A stretch of 8,426 bases of DNA from Acidobacteriota bacterium (GCA_016177515.1 JACOUZ010000254.1:1-8426); one strand, 5' to 3'; shown: positions 1-7,132, counted from the stretch's first letter. The notes: generated from the sequence alone by a model not told the origin. Made by a program: numbers and translations.

Positions 1-3000
1 GTGCTGGCTGTGTCGACCGTCGCGCCCGCGGGGAGCGACGGGATGATGATCGTGCCCTTGGTGATGCAGGCGATGTCCGCATCGGACGATCCCAGGATCA
101 GGTTCACCCCCGACAGGTTGATCGCGCTGTTGTTCTTCACGATCACCGACATCCGGCCGATCTCGCCGGCGTCGGCGAACACGTCGAGGTCGCCGTTGGT
201 GTCGTGCACGCTCGTCGACAGCACGACGATCGCCGGCAGGGCCAGCTTCTTGCACGACACGACGGTGTTGAAGGTCACCGCGTCGTCCGGGATGCCGTTG
301 TTGTCGTCGTCCACGGTCTGCGGCGGATCGCAGACATCTCCGCGGCCGTCCTGGTCGATGTCGAGCTGGCGGTTCGTCCCTGCGATGATCGCCGGGTTGC
401 TGATGTTGGGGCAGTTGTCGACGCTGTCCGTCACGCTGTCGCCGTCGGCGTCGTCCTGCACCGTGCCGCAGTCGTTGTCGTTGATGACGCCCAGGCGCTG
501 ACAGGTCTGCGGCTGCTGGTTCACGCAGGTCTGCTGCGGCCCGCAGTCGGCGTTCACGGCGCACAGGATCGCCGTGTTGACGCTGCAGTTGCCGACCGCC
601 GGGCAGCCGGCGTCCGAAGCGCATGAGGTCTCGCTGATCAGGCTGCACGATCCGACCGCCAGAAGCGCCGGACGCGGGTTGAGGCAGTCGCCGTCGCAGG
701 CGTCGCCGAGGCCGTCGAGATCCGAGTCGGCCTGGGTCGCGTTGGCGCTGCGGACGCAGTTGTCCAGCCGGTCCTGCACGCCGTCAGAGTCCCGGTCGCC
801 CGAGCCGACGCAGGCCTGGCCGCGGGTCGTGCCGCCGGCGCTCGCCGGCACCTGCGCCGGGTTGTAGACGTCCGGGCAGTTGTCGATCGAGTTCACGCGC
901 CCGTCGAAGTCGACGTCGTCGAAGTCGCAGGCATCGCCCACGCCGTCGGCGTCCGAGTCGAGCTGGCTCGAGTTGGCCACGCCGGGGCAGTTGTCGCACA
1001 GCTCGCCGCTGCCGTCGCCGTCGCCGTCCTCCTGCAGCGGGTTGTAGTCGAACGGGCAGTTGTCCGTGCCGAGGGGCGGGGCCGGGATGCCGTCGTTGTC
1101 CAGGTTGCTGAAGGAGTTCTCGCCCACCGCGGTGTCGGCGTCGCCGTCGCACTCGGGGTCGAGGTAGTAGAACGTCATGTTCGCGTCGATGACGCTCGCC
1201 ACCAGCACGTCCGGATTGTCGAACAAAGACCCGATGGTGACGTTGCCGCGGAACAGGCCGGGCTGGCCGGCCACCGCCGGGATGGAGAACGACTTGCGCG
1301 GGTGCTTGGCCTGCACCACGCCGGTCGGCACCGCGACGTTGTCGGTGTCGGTGACGCCGAACACCGTGACGCTCGTCTGGGCGGAGCGGCGCGGGTCGTC
1401 GACCGTGATCTCGACCGTGTCGTTGCACTCGTACAGGTTGAGGCGGTCGACCGTGAGCGTGGCGCACGGCTGCCCCCCCGGCTGGCCGGCGCCGCCGAAG
1501 CGGCTGCAGGCCGGCGAGTGGGCCGGGACGAAGGCGCTTTCGTCCACGGGGTGCACCTCGTCCCACTCCAGGACCGGATCGTCGAATCCGATGCCGTAGT
1601 CGGTGGTGGTGGCGCCCTGCTCCTGGGCCCAGAACCCGAGGCCCATCTGCCAGCGGTTCCGGGCTTCCCCCGGGGAAAACGCGCCGGACGGCTCGTTCTG
1701 GCCGGGGCCGAGGCTCATGACGATGAGCCCGTCGTTGTAGTCCAGGAGGCTCATGTCGAAGTTGCGCTCCGGACCGGCCACCGTGTTCTGCTCGCAGCAG
1801 ATCGCCGGATTGGTGCATCCCGGCGCGCAGACTTGCGGCCCGTTCGGCCGCGGGAACGGCGTGAAGTCGGCCGGCGCCACCGGGATCGGGCTGGAGCTGT
1901 TCAGGTTCGTGTTGGTCGTGAAGCCGGTGAACCCGGTCTCGTCCCCGTTGATCACCCGGTTCTGGGCGAACGAGTTGTCCGGGTCGGTCAGCGGCCCGAA
2001 GGTCCTCTGCGGCACCGGGCTCAGCGGATCGATCCCCTGGTTGTATTGCTGGAAGACCGCCAGCGAGTAGATGTCCGGGAAGCGGGTGTACAGGTACGAG
2101 CAGAGCAGGCAGTTCCTGGCGTCGCTGTCGATGTCGTTGTCCAGGTCGATGCTGCCGCCCGAGTAGGTCGTCGTCTGGATGTTCATGTTGAACCCGACGC
2201 GCTGGAACTCCACGGTGTACGGGAAGCCGCGGCTGTCGTTGACCTGGTGCACTTTCGCGACGATTGGCGACGTCAGGACGTCGAAGATGACCTCCTGGAA
2301 GTTCGGGGTCAACGGGTCGTTCGGGAACGGGTGGTTGTCGCAGGCGTTGGCGGTCGCGGACGGCGTGGCCGGATCGCCATCGCCGGTGTGCCATATGCCG
2401 CCGCCGCCGTTCTGGAACCAGGCCGTGTTGATGCCGTCGGGGAACGCCGTCTGGAAGCCGCAGATGCCGGTGTGGAACGTGCAGGCGCCGCCCGTGCCGC
2501 AGTCGGCGGTGGCGAAGCACTGCTTGCCCGGCGTCGGCCCGCTCGTGCACCGACCGCCGCCCTTGTATTCCCACACCGGGTTGGCGCTGATCCCTCCCGG
2601 CTTGCTGAAGATGTTGCGCAGCGGGAACCAGCCGCCGTCATTGCGGTCGAAATTCCAGGGCACCTTGTCGCCGGCGCTCGGACCGGTGGCGGACGCCAGG
2701 ATGCCGCGATCCAGGCGGCCGTTCGGGATGATGTCCTCTCCCAACCCCACATCGAGGATGTTGTTGTCGTTCAGGTCCTCGCCCAGCGTGTTGGTGACCT
2801 TGTTATTGGAGGTCCCCACGACGAACAGGCTCGAGAACGTGATGTCCTCGTCGGGGAAGAACACGCCCTTGAAAGGATCGATGGCGTCGGCCGTGTCGAT
2901 CTGGAGGTTCCGGTTGAAGTCGCGGACTTCGCGGCCGCCCGCCGGGAAGTCGGTCGAGTAGTGCAGCGCCTCGGCGTCGGCGTTGATCACGTGGCTGAAG

Positions 3001-6000
3001 GTGAAGCTCGCGCGCGACAGCCGCACGCCCCGCGCCATGCCGTCCAGCGTCATCACCAGGTCCACCTTGCGATTGGCGATCGCCAGGGCATTCGCCGCCG
3101 CGCCGTCCACGAAGATCGAGAAGGTGATGCCGGTGCGCTGGCCGCCGGGGATCCGCCCCACCGGCTTGGGCGAGTCGAGGACGCGGATGGCGTTCGCCCC
3201 GGTGCCCACGGGCGTCAGGGTCGCCACCACGTCGTTCAGGTCGTCGGCGCGCTCGAAGTTCTGGATGGCGACCGAGTAGGTGACGCGCTCGTTGGCGTCC
3301 AGGTACTGGTCGCGGTCGCAGCCGCCGCCGACGAACGACGTCGTGTTCGGCCTCCCGTTGATGTCGATCGCGCCCGCGATGATGTTCGGGGTGCACTGGA
3401 AGCGGGCGCTCGACTCGGCGTTGCGCGGCGTGTCGGTGTATCGCACCAGAAGCGTCTGCCCGTTGTCCCCCTCGAGGACGCCGTTGTGCTTCACGGCCGG
3501 CGACGCCAGCCGCGCCGGCAGGGACGCCGAGGCGAAGGCGTGGCTGCCCGCATTGGTCTCGCTGAAGGCGATCCCCTTCTCCTCGTCCAGGACCGTCCCG
3601 GCCGCGTTCACCACCTGGAAGATCGTGCCGGCGCCGACCGCGGCCGCGTCAACCAGGGGGTCCGGGTCGAGGACGGTCGCCGTGACGGAGTCGGAGCAGG
3701 AGTACTGGTACTTGTCCAGGCGCGCCGCCGATCCCGGCAGGGCGTGCGCCGCGCTGTTCCAGGTCTGCGTCTGGCCCGCGGTCCCGTACACCGGCCCGGC
3801 GATCACCAGCGCGAACGGCTGGCCGCCCGCGTCGAGCAGGCCGTCGGCGTCCGTGTCCGCCTCGCCCGCGTCCCGGCGGCCGTTGCCGTTGGCATCCTCG
3901 TTGGCGCCGTTGTTCATCGTGATCTGTCCCGCCGTCGTCCCGCCGGCGCCGCGCCTCACGCGCACTTTCCAGGTGCCCGTCACCAGCTGGTTGCCGCCGT
4001 TCGGCAGGGCCACGTCCACCAACGCTGACAGGTGCACCGCCTCGATGGTGTTCTTGTTGTCGTTCACCGGCGCCGGGCCCGTCGGGCGACCTTGCGCCCA
4101 CTGCCCCGTGCAGCAGGCCTGGCCCTGGATGTACACGTTGCCGTCATAAACGACGTTGTCGGCCGCGGTACCGATGTCGTTGTCGGGCCCGGGAGACTCG
4201 AGCTCCAGGTCCAGGTCGTTGATCAGCGTGCCGCCGCCGCCCGTGCCGCCCACGGCGCTCGGCGGATCGGGCCAGGAGAGGGCGACGCGCAGCTGTCCGT
4301 TCAGAATGTAGCGCGTGCTGCCCCGCACGGCGGTGTTCACGCCGTCCACGATGAAGCTCTTCTCCGTCATGGCGTTGCCGCCGTTGTCGATCGGCGGCTC
4401 GCCGGTGCCCAGCATGTCGTAAACGATGAGCCCGGCCGCCGGATACTCGACGGTGTCCGGGGCGCCGATGCCGCGCGTCGGCGGGTAGTTCGGCAGCGGC
4501 AGCACCTGGTCGAGGACGGGGCGGCCGTACCCCTGCGCGTTGTTGCCCATGACGCCGACCGGGAAGCCTCCGGGAGAGCCGACGTTGGTGCCGCGGGTGT
4601 TGGCCAGCAGCTTGTCGGTGGAGGTGCCACTGGACTCGACGCTGAACTGTTCGAGGAAGTTGGCGCTCGCGATCAGCGCGGCGCGCACCAGCGAGCCCGA
4701 GACCTGCGGCATGCGGTCGGCCGTCTGCCGCGTGGCCGACGGGTAGAATCCCTGGGCGAAGTAATCGCGGATGATGGCTGCCGCCGCCGTCGTGTAGCCC
4801 GCGGAGAACGACGTTCCGAAGCTCTGGTCGTCGATCTCGCTCTCGACCGGCGCGACGTTGTCGTTGTCGCGGCTGCGGTTGGTGGTGGCCGACTGGAACA
4901 ACGGGTAGGCGAACAGGCCGGACCCGTCCACGCCCGTGGCCATCAGGAGCGGCACGGTGCGCAGGGAGGCCTGGGTCGCCGGGCCGTGCGAGGTGATGTT
5001 GTAGTCGTTCTCCTCCTGGTTGAAATCGCCGAAGACGCTCCAGATGTCGGTGAAGGTGGCGCCCACGGTCACGCTGTTCTTGGCCGTCGCCGGCGGCGGG
5101 ACCTGCGGTCCCTGAGGGAAGTTCGGGTCATCGTCGGCCGAGGTGCCGTCGAACAGGTCGGGCCAGATGATGGAGACGGCCTGGTCCCCCGGATCGGTGC
5201 CCTGGCTGCCGACCGGGCTGAACACCATGTAGTCGCGGTTGTTCACCAGGAACGCGTCGATCTGCTGGGATTCCAGCGTGTACGTCCCGTTCTGCGGGTT
5301 GTTCAGCACCCTGTCCCAGCCGGGCACGCCGAACGGCATGACGTGCAGGTGGGCCTCCCCGCCGCCGCCGACGACGTTCAGGCAGGCGCCGGTGCCGCCG
5401 CTCCTCGGGCAAATCGCCAGGGCCAGCCGGTCCGCCAGGCTGCCCGGGTTGACGTCGCCGCCGACCTCGATCAGCTCGTTGGACAGGCAGCGGCTCGGAA
5501 GGGCCGCGTCCTGCATGATGATGCGCGAGCCCCTGGCCAGCGCGTCCAGGCTCAGCCCGCAGCTCGGCACCCCGTCCGCCGGATCGATGGCGTGGCAGAA
5601 GGTCAGCCCGAAGTCGCCGGGGGCGCCGGCGATGATGCCGGCCACCACGTTGCCGTGCGTGTTGCTGCCCGACAGGAGAGCGTCGCACGAAGTCCCGTTG
5701 TCCTCCACGGTCTGGATGGCGTGCACCTTGCGGTGCGCCGGATTGGGGAAGGGATGCGTCAGGTCGCCCACCTGCGTCAGGGTCTGCGAGAAGTGCACCG
5801 CGTCGCCCGAGATGCCGTTGTCGGTCACCACCACGATCTGCGGCGGCACCTGCGCCGTCCCGTTGTTCACCCGCTCTCCCGCAGGCAGGCCGTCGGCGTT
5901 CAGGCCGCCCCCGTCAATCCCCAGGTCGTGGAACGGCCGCGCCAGGTTGAAGCTTTCCTCCGTGTTGCCGATCATCAGGATGACCGGCACCTCGGAGTTC

Positions 6001-6857
6001 ATCAGCTTCATCTCGGGGATCTCGGCAAGGTGCCGCACCGCCGCGTCGTGCGCCAGCCGGGCGAGGTGGACCTTCTCCGCCTTCACCCGCATCACCGAGC
6101 CGTCCAGGCTGTAGTCGCCGACGTTCGCGTCGCCCACGATGCGCGCCAGCCGCCCCTTCGCGGCCGCCGCGTCCTCTCCCTCCCACAAAGCGACCTGCAG
6201 GTCGTAGTTCCGGCCCAGCGCCCGGGCCTTCTGCATGAACGGCGTCTGGCCGATCAAAGGGTCGACCTTGTAGGCCGCATGGTACGGCCCCATCGCTTCC
6301 ACGTACGGCAGGGCGGCCAGGCGATCCAGGTCGTTGCCGCGCGCCCGGACCAGGAGCCCGCGGTCCGGCACCACCCCCAGGATGCGGCCGATCTCCCCCA
6401 CCTCGGAGGCGACGCGGTCGTACCCCGGGCTCCGGAGCGAGGCCGCGCCGATCTGCACGATGTTGACTCCGTCCACCCCGCTCCCCTTGCCGTTGGCGCG
6501 CGCGCCGGACGAGCGGAACTCGGCCGGAACGCGGTCCAGGGCGTCGTTCTTTTTGAGGTCGACGTAGCCGATGCTGGTGGAGATGAGCCCGCGGGGATCG
6601 CGCGCCGCCGCGGCCTGGAACCCCTTGCCGAACGGCGCCAGCCCGTCCGGCCTGGCGGTCGCCGCCAGGACGGGGTGCGTGCGGAACCATCTCTGGTTGG
6701 CCACCTCGTCCATTTGCGCGGCGGGGTTCTGGATCTGCGCCTGGCGTCCCTCTCGGCCCGCCCAGTTGAAGGCGGCCGGAGCGACCAGCAGCAGGGAAAG
6801 GACAACGCCCGCGACCAGCATGCCGCGGAGCGACCGGAGATAGGCACTTCGGCTCAT
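1..6857 (-). CDS. Giant secreted Kp43-like subtilisin-family (S8) protein with thrombospondin type 3 repeats, C-terminus beyond window
   Basis: An uninterrupted frame of 2285 codons runs off the left edge. Residues are numbered from the ATG at 6857, chosen over the adjacent ATG at 6860 because GGAGG lies 5 bases upstream of it rather than 2. Residues 1-28 are a signal peptide (SRSAYLRSLR basic start, hydrophobic core, APA cleavage site). Residues about 85-335 look like propeptide. The S8 domain has Asp346 (VVVTDNGI), His401 (NTHGNVVAGIIAG), ATAKNSVTVGAT and Ser683 (FGTSFSAGYTTAAAAI). A Kp43-type beta-barrel follows: LRVALSWPDPP at 856, LINDLDL at 878, DNKNTIEAVHL at 933. Further on are EF-hand-like loops (988, 1001, 1181, 1313, 1361), paired Cys-Asp beta-domains (Cys1054, Cys1811), Cys-rich modules (from 1437 and about 2070) and thrombospondin type 3 repeats (1903-2192). 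The role is probably an extracellular peptidase or surface protein; the substrate is unknown. Usual Kp43-type enzymes are much shorter. The oxyanion Asn appears to be Ser551, so activity is uncertain. Confidence 0.93.
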   Translation of the reverse strand, partial: MSRSAYLRSLRGMLVAGVVLSLLLVAPAAFNWAGREGRQAQIQNPAAQMDEVANQRWFRTHPVLAATARPDGLAPFGKGFQAAAARDPRGLISTSIGYVDLKKNDALDRVPAEFRSSGARANGKGSGVDGVNIVQIGAASLRSPGYDRVASEVGEIGRILGVVPDRGLLVRARGNDLDRLAALPYVEAMGPYHAAYKVDPLIGQTPFMQKARALGRNYDLQVALWEGEDAAAAKGRLARIVGDANVGDYSLDGSVMRVKAEKVHLARLAHDAAVRHLAEIPEMKLMNSEVPVILMIGNTEESFNLARPFHDLGIDGGGLNADGLPAGERVNNGTAQVPPQIVVVTDNGISGDAVHFSQTLTQVGDLTHPFPNPAHRKVHAIQTVEDNGTSCDALLSGSNTHGNVVAGIIAGAPGDFGLTFCHAIDPADGVPSCGLSLDALARGSRIIMQDAALPSRCLSNELIEVGGDVNPGSLADRLALAICPRSGGTGACLNVVGGGGEAHLHVMPFGVPGWDRVLNNPQNGTYTLESQQIDAFLVNNRDYMVFSPVGSQGTDPGDQAVSIIWPDLFDGTSADDDPNFPQGPQVPPPATAKNSVTVGATFTDIWSVFGDFNQEENDYNITSHGPATQASLRTVPLLMATGVDGSGLFAYPLFQSATTNRSRDNDNVAPVESEIDDQSFGTSFSAGYTTAAAAIIRDYFAQGFYPSATRQTADRMPQVSGSLVRAALIASANFLEQFSVESSGTSTDKLLANTRGTNVGSPGGFPVGVMGNNAQGYGRPVLDQVLPLPNYPPTRGIGAPDTVEYPAAGLIVYDMLGTGEPPIDNGGNAMTEKSFIVDGVNTAVRGSTRYILNGQLRVALSWPDPPSAVGGTGGGGTLINDLDLELESPGPDNDIGTAADNVVYDGNVYIQGQACCTGQWAQGRPTGPAPVNDNKNTIEAVHLSALVDVALPNGGNQLVTGTWKVRVRRGAGGTTAGQITMNNGANEDANGNGRRDAGEADTDADGLLDAGGQPFALVIAGPVYGTAGQTQTWNSAAHALPGSAARLDKYQYSCSDSVTATVLDPDPLVDAAAVGAGTIFQVVNAAGTVLDEEKGIAFSETNAGSHAFASASLPARLASPAVKHNGVLEGDNGQTLLVRYTDTPRNAESSARFQCTPNIIAGAIDINGRPNTTSFVGGGCDRDQYLDANERVTYSVAIQNFERADDLNDVVATLTPVGTGANAIRVLDSPKPVGRIPGGQRTGITFSIFVDGAAANALAIANRKVDLVMTLDGMARGVRLSRASFTFSHVINADAEALHYSTDFPAGGREVRDFNRNLQIDTADAIDPFKGVFFPDEDITFSSLFVVGTSNNKVTNTLGEDLNDNNILDVGLGEDIIPNGRLDRGILASATGPSAGDKVPWNFDRNDGGWFPLRNIFSKPGGISANPVWEYKGGGRCTSGPTPGKQCFATADCGTGGACTFHTGICGFQTAFPDGINTAWFQNGGGGIWHTGDGDPATPSATANACDNHPFPNDPLTPNFQEVIFDVLTSPIVAKVHQVNDSRGFPYTVEFQRVGFNMNIQTTTYSGGSIDLDNDIDSDARNCLLCSYLYTRFPDIYSLAVFQQYNQGIDPLSPVPQRTFGPLTDPDNSFAQNRVINGDETGFTGFTTNTNLNSSSPIPVAPADFTPFPRPNGPQVCAPGCTNPAICCEQNTVAGPERNFDMSLLDYNDGLIVMSLGPGQNEPSGAFSPGEARNRWQMGLGFWAQEQGATTTDYGIGFDDPVLEWDEVHPVDESAFVPAHSPACSRFGGAGQPGGQPCATLTVDRLNLYECNDTVEITVDDPRRSAQTSVTVFGVTDTDNVAVPTGVVQAKHPRKSFSIPAVAGQPGLFRGNVTIGSLFDNPDVLVASVIDANMTFYYLDPECDGDADTAVGENSFSNLDNDGIPAPPLGTDNCPFDYNPLQEDGDGDGSGELCDNCPGVANSSQLDSDADGVGDACDFDDVDFDGRVNSIDNCPDVYNPAQVPASAGGTTRGQACVGSGDRDSDGVQDRLDNCVRSANATQADSDLDGLGDACDGDCLNPRPALLAVGSCSLISETSCASDAGCPAVGNCSVNTAILCAVNADCGPQQTCVNQQPQTCQRLGVINDNDCGTVQDDADGDSVTDSVDNCPNISNPAIIAGTNRQLDIDQDGRGDVCDPPQTVDDDNNGIPDDAVTFNTVVSCKKLALPAIVVLSTSVHDTNGDLDVFADAGEIGRMSVIVKNNSAINLSGVNLILGSSDADIACITKGTIIIPSLPAGATVDTAS
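282..1151 (-). repeat. Thrombospondin type 3-like calcium-binding repeat region (protein level)
   Basis: Residues about 1903-2192 of the giant protein contain repeated units of the form D-x-D-x-D-G-x-x-D-x-x-D-N-C-P. Examples are SQLDSDADGVGDACD, VDFDGRVNSIDNCPDVYN, GDRDSDGVQDRLDNC, ATQADSDLDGLGDACD, DDADGDSVTDSVDNCPN and LDIDQDGRGDVCD. Such Asp-rich repeats bind calcium and form stiff, disulfide-pinned stalks. A Cys-rich stretch (about 2055-2120, with CASDAGCP and CAVNADCG) interrupts the array between the fourth and fifth units. The DNA repeats are degenerate, so this is an amino-acid repeat rather than a nucleotide satellite. Confidence 0.88.
4668..5855 (-). other. S8/Kp43-like peptidase catalytic domain within the giant protein
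   Basis: This span covers roughly residues 335-730. The Asp346 motif, His401 motif and Ser683 motif occur in subtilase order, and the strand ATAKNSVTVGAT between the oxyanion and Ser motifs matches the family's KN-VTVGA signature. The helix after Ser683 (AAAAIIRDYFAQGFYPS) followed by SLVRAALIASA resembles Kp43 enzymes rather than classical subtilisin. Spacing is expanded: 55 residues Asp to His, 150 His to Ser551, 132 Ser551 to Ser683. Departures from consensus are DTG to DNG, HGTH to HGNV, NSWG to MPFG, AAGN to PVGS and GTSMATP to GTSFSAG. The fold is well supported; proteolytic competence is an inference. Confidence 0.85.
6774..6857 (-). other. Signal peptide coding segment
   Basis: The N-terminus has a basic region (SRSAYLRSLRG), a hydrophobic core (MLVAGVVLSLLLV) and a small-residue end (APAA) followed by FNWAG. 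The best cleavage site is after Ala28, leaving A-P-A at -3 to -1. This indicates Sec export. No lipobox cysteine is seen, so a lipoprotein is unlikely. The core could instead be retained as a membrane anchor. Confidence 0.8.
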
Positions 6858-6862
6858 CATGA

Positions 6863-6868
6863 CCTCCC
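6863..6868 (-). promoter_or_regulatory. Shine-Dalgarno site of the giant S8 gene
   Basis: The minus strand reads GGGAGG, then TC, then ATGATG. GGAGG is 5 bases from the second ATG (6857) and only 2 from the first (6860). The site therefore favours the second Met, with one residue of uncertainty. Confidence 0.75.
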
Positions 6869-6879
6869 GGAATGGGACG

Positions 6880-6907
6880 AGGCGCCCGGCAGGAGCATGA
6901 GGCGCCT
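6880..6907 (-). other. Leader hairpin upstream of the ribosome binding site
   Basis: On the minus strand AGGCGCC and GGCGCCT form a perfect 7-bp stem around a 14-base loop. The stem ends 11 bases before the Shine-Dalgarno sequence. It could influence initiation, but AGGCGCCT is itself palindromic and GC-rich leaders form such stems by chance, so function is only a possibility. Confidence 0.35.
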
Positions 6908-6983
6908 GTTCAGCGGCAAAAACTTTTGATTCCCCGAATCGTCTCTGGTAACCGTCACACGATCCTTGGTGCTTCGTGTCCCT

Positions 6984-7012
6984 GACGCCGGCGGGACTGA
7001 CCCTCCGGCATC
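6984..7012 (-). other. Leader stem-loop in the S8 gene 5' untranslated region
   Basis: The minus strand can fold as an 8-bp outer stem (GATGCCGG with CCGGCGTC, one G-U pair), a single A-G mismatch, a 3-bp inner stem (GGG with CCC) and a 5-base loop. It starts about 20 bases after the predicted transcript start from the nearer promoter. No T-run follows, so it is not a classical attenuator. It may stabilise the mRNA 5' end. I did not recognise a riboswitch class. Confidence 0.45.
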
Positions 7013-7036
7013 GGTCCACAAACTATGAGTGGCCTA

Positions 7037-7065
7037 TCTGTACGGTGGTACAGGGGGGTTGTCAA
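7037..7065 (-). promoter_or_regulatory. Sigma-70-type promoter (proximal) for the S8 gene
   Basis: A perfect -35 hexamer TTGACA (7065-7060) is followed by exactly 17 bases and TACAGA (7042-7037) as the -10. The -10 matches the consensus at only three of six positions, so basal strength may be low and dependent on regulation. The predicted start, near 7030, leaves a leader of about 170 bases before the ATG. It points at the large gene; nothing on the plus strand needs it. Confidence 0.55.
7038..7053. promoter_or_regulatory. Inverted-repeat operator candidate over the -10 region
   Basis: CTGTAC, a 4-base gap and GTACAG form a perfect 16-bp dyad. It covers most of the -10 hexamer and part of the spacer of the TTGACA promoter. 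A dimeric regulator bound here would block RNA polymerase. The regulator is unknown and no regulator gene lies in the window. Confidence 0.4.
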
Positions 7066-7110
7066 CCTGATTCTTGGCCTGGAGACCGGCGTTTCAATAT
7101 GTGGATTGCG

Positions 7111-7119
7111 ATTATAGCA
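7111..7119 (-). promoter_or_regulatory. Extended -10 promoter (distal) for the S8 gene
   Basis: The minus strand carries TGCTATAAT, a perfect TATAAT with the TGn extension, in an AT-rich patch of an otherwise GC-rich window. No good -35 is found at 16-18 bases, which is tolerated by extended -10 promoters. The predicted start is near 7104, so the second promoter lies about 40 bases downstream of it, making a tandem pair. Confidence 0.55.
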
Positions 7120-7132
7120 AATACTTAAATAC
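7119..7132 (-). repeat. Tandem GTATTT direct repeat beside the extended -10
   Basis: The minus strand reads GTATTT-AA-GTATTT directly before the C of TGCTATAAT, two copies in register with an 8-base period. The position between the -35 and -10 zones could suit a regulator, or it may simply be AT-rich promoter sequence. Confidence 0.3.

Noticed and set aside
282..1151. Nucleotide tandem repeat or CRISPR-like array
   Set aside because: The repetition comes from Asp-rich thrombospondin type 3 units. The DNA copies differ and no constant repeat with spacers of equal length is present.
784..2574. Minus-strand frame of 596 codons
   Set aside because: It is a shifted frame of the S8 gene, Arg/Gly/Pro-rich without domains. 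The correct frame through the same bases encodes thrombospondin type 3 repeats and Cys-Asp beta-domains.
1302..4028. Plus-strand frame of 908 codons
   Set aside because: It is the in-register mirror of the S8 gene. The product is a low-complexity Arg/Val/Ala/Gly/His string without domains, while the minus strand gives clear subtilase-associated and thrombospondin type 3 motifs.
1..6857. Possible frameshift or pseudogene, because many short frames overlap the region
   Set aside because: Reading the minus strand codon by codon from 6857 to the left edge gives no stop and a sensible protein throughout, so the gene looks intact within the window.
4032..6929. Plus-strand frame of 965 codons
   Set aside because: Same mirror frame, continuing past the start of the S8 gene. 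The composition is Arg/Val/His/Asp rich and it has no recognisable motif or ribosome site.
6858..7030. Riboswitch, in particular a cyclic-di-GMP class I element, in the S8 leader
   Set aside because: The GGGACACGAAGC stretch only loosely resembles the class I core and the upstream GCAAACC-type half is missing. No other class was recognised.
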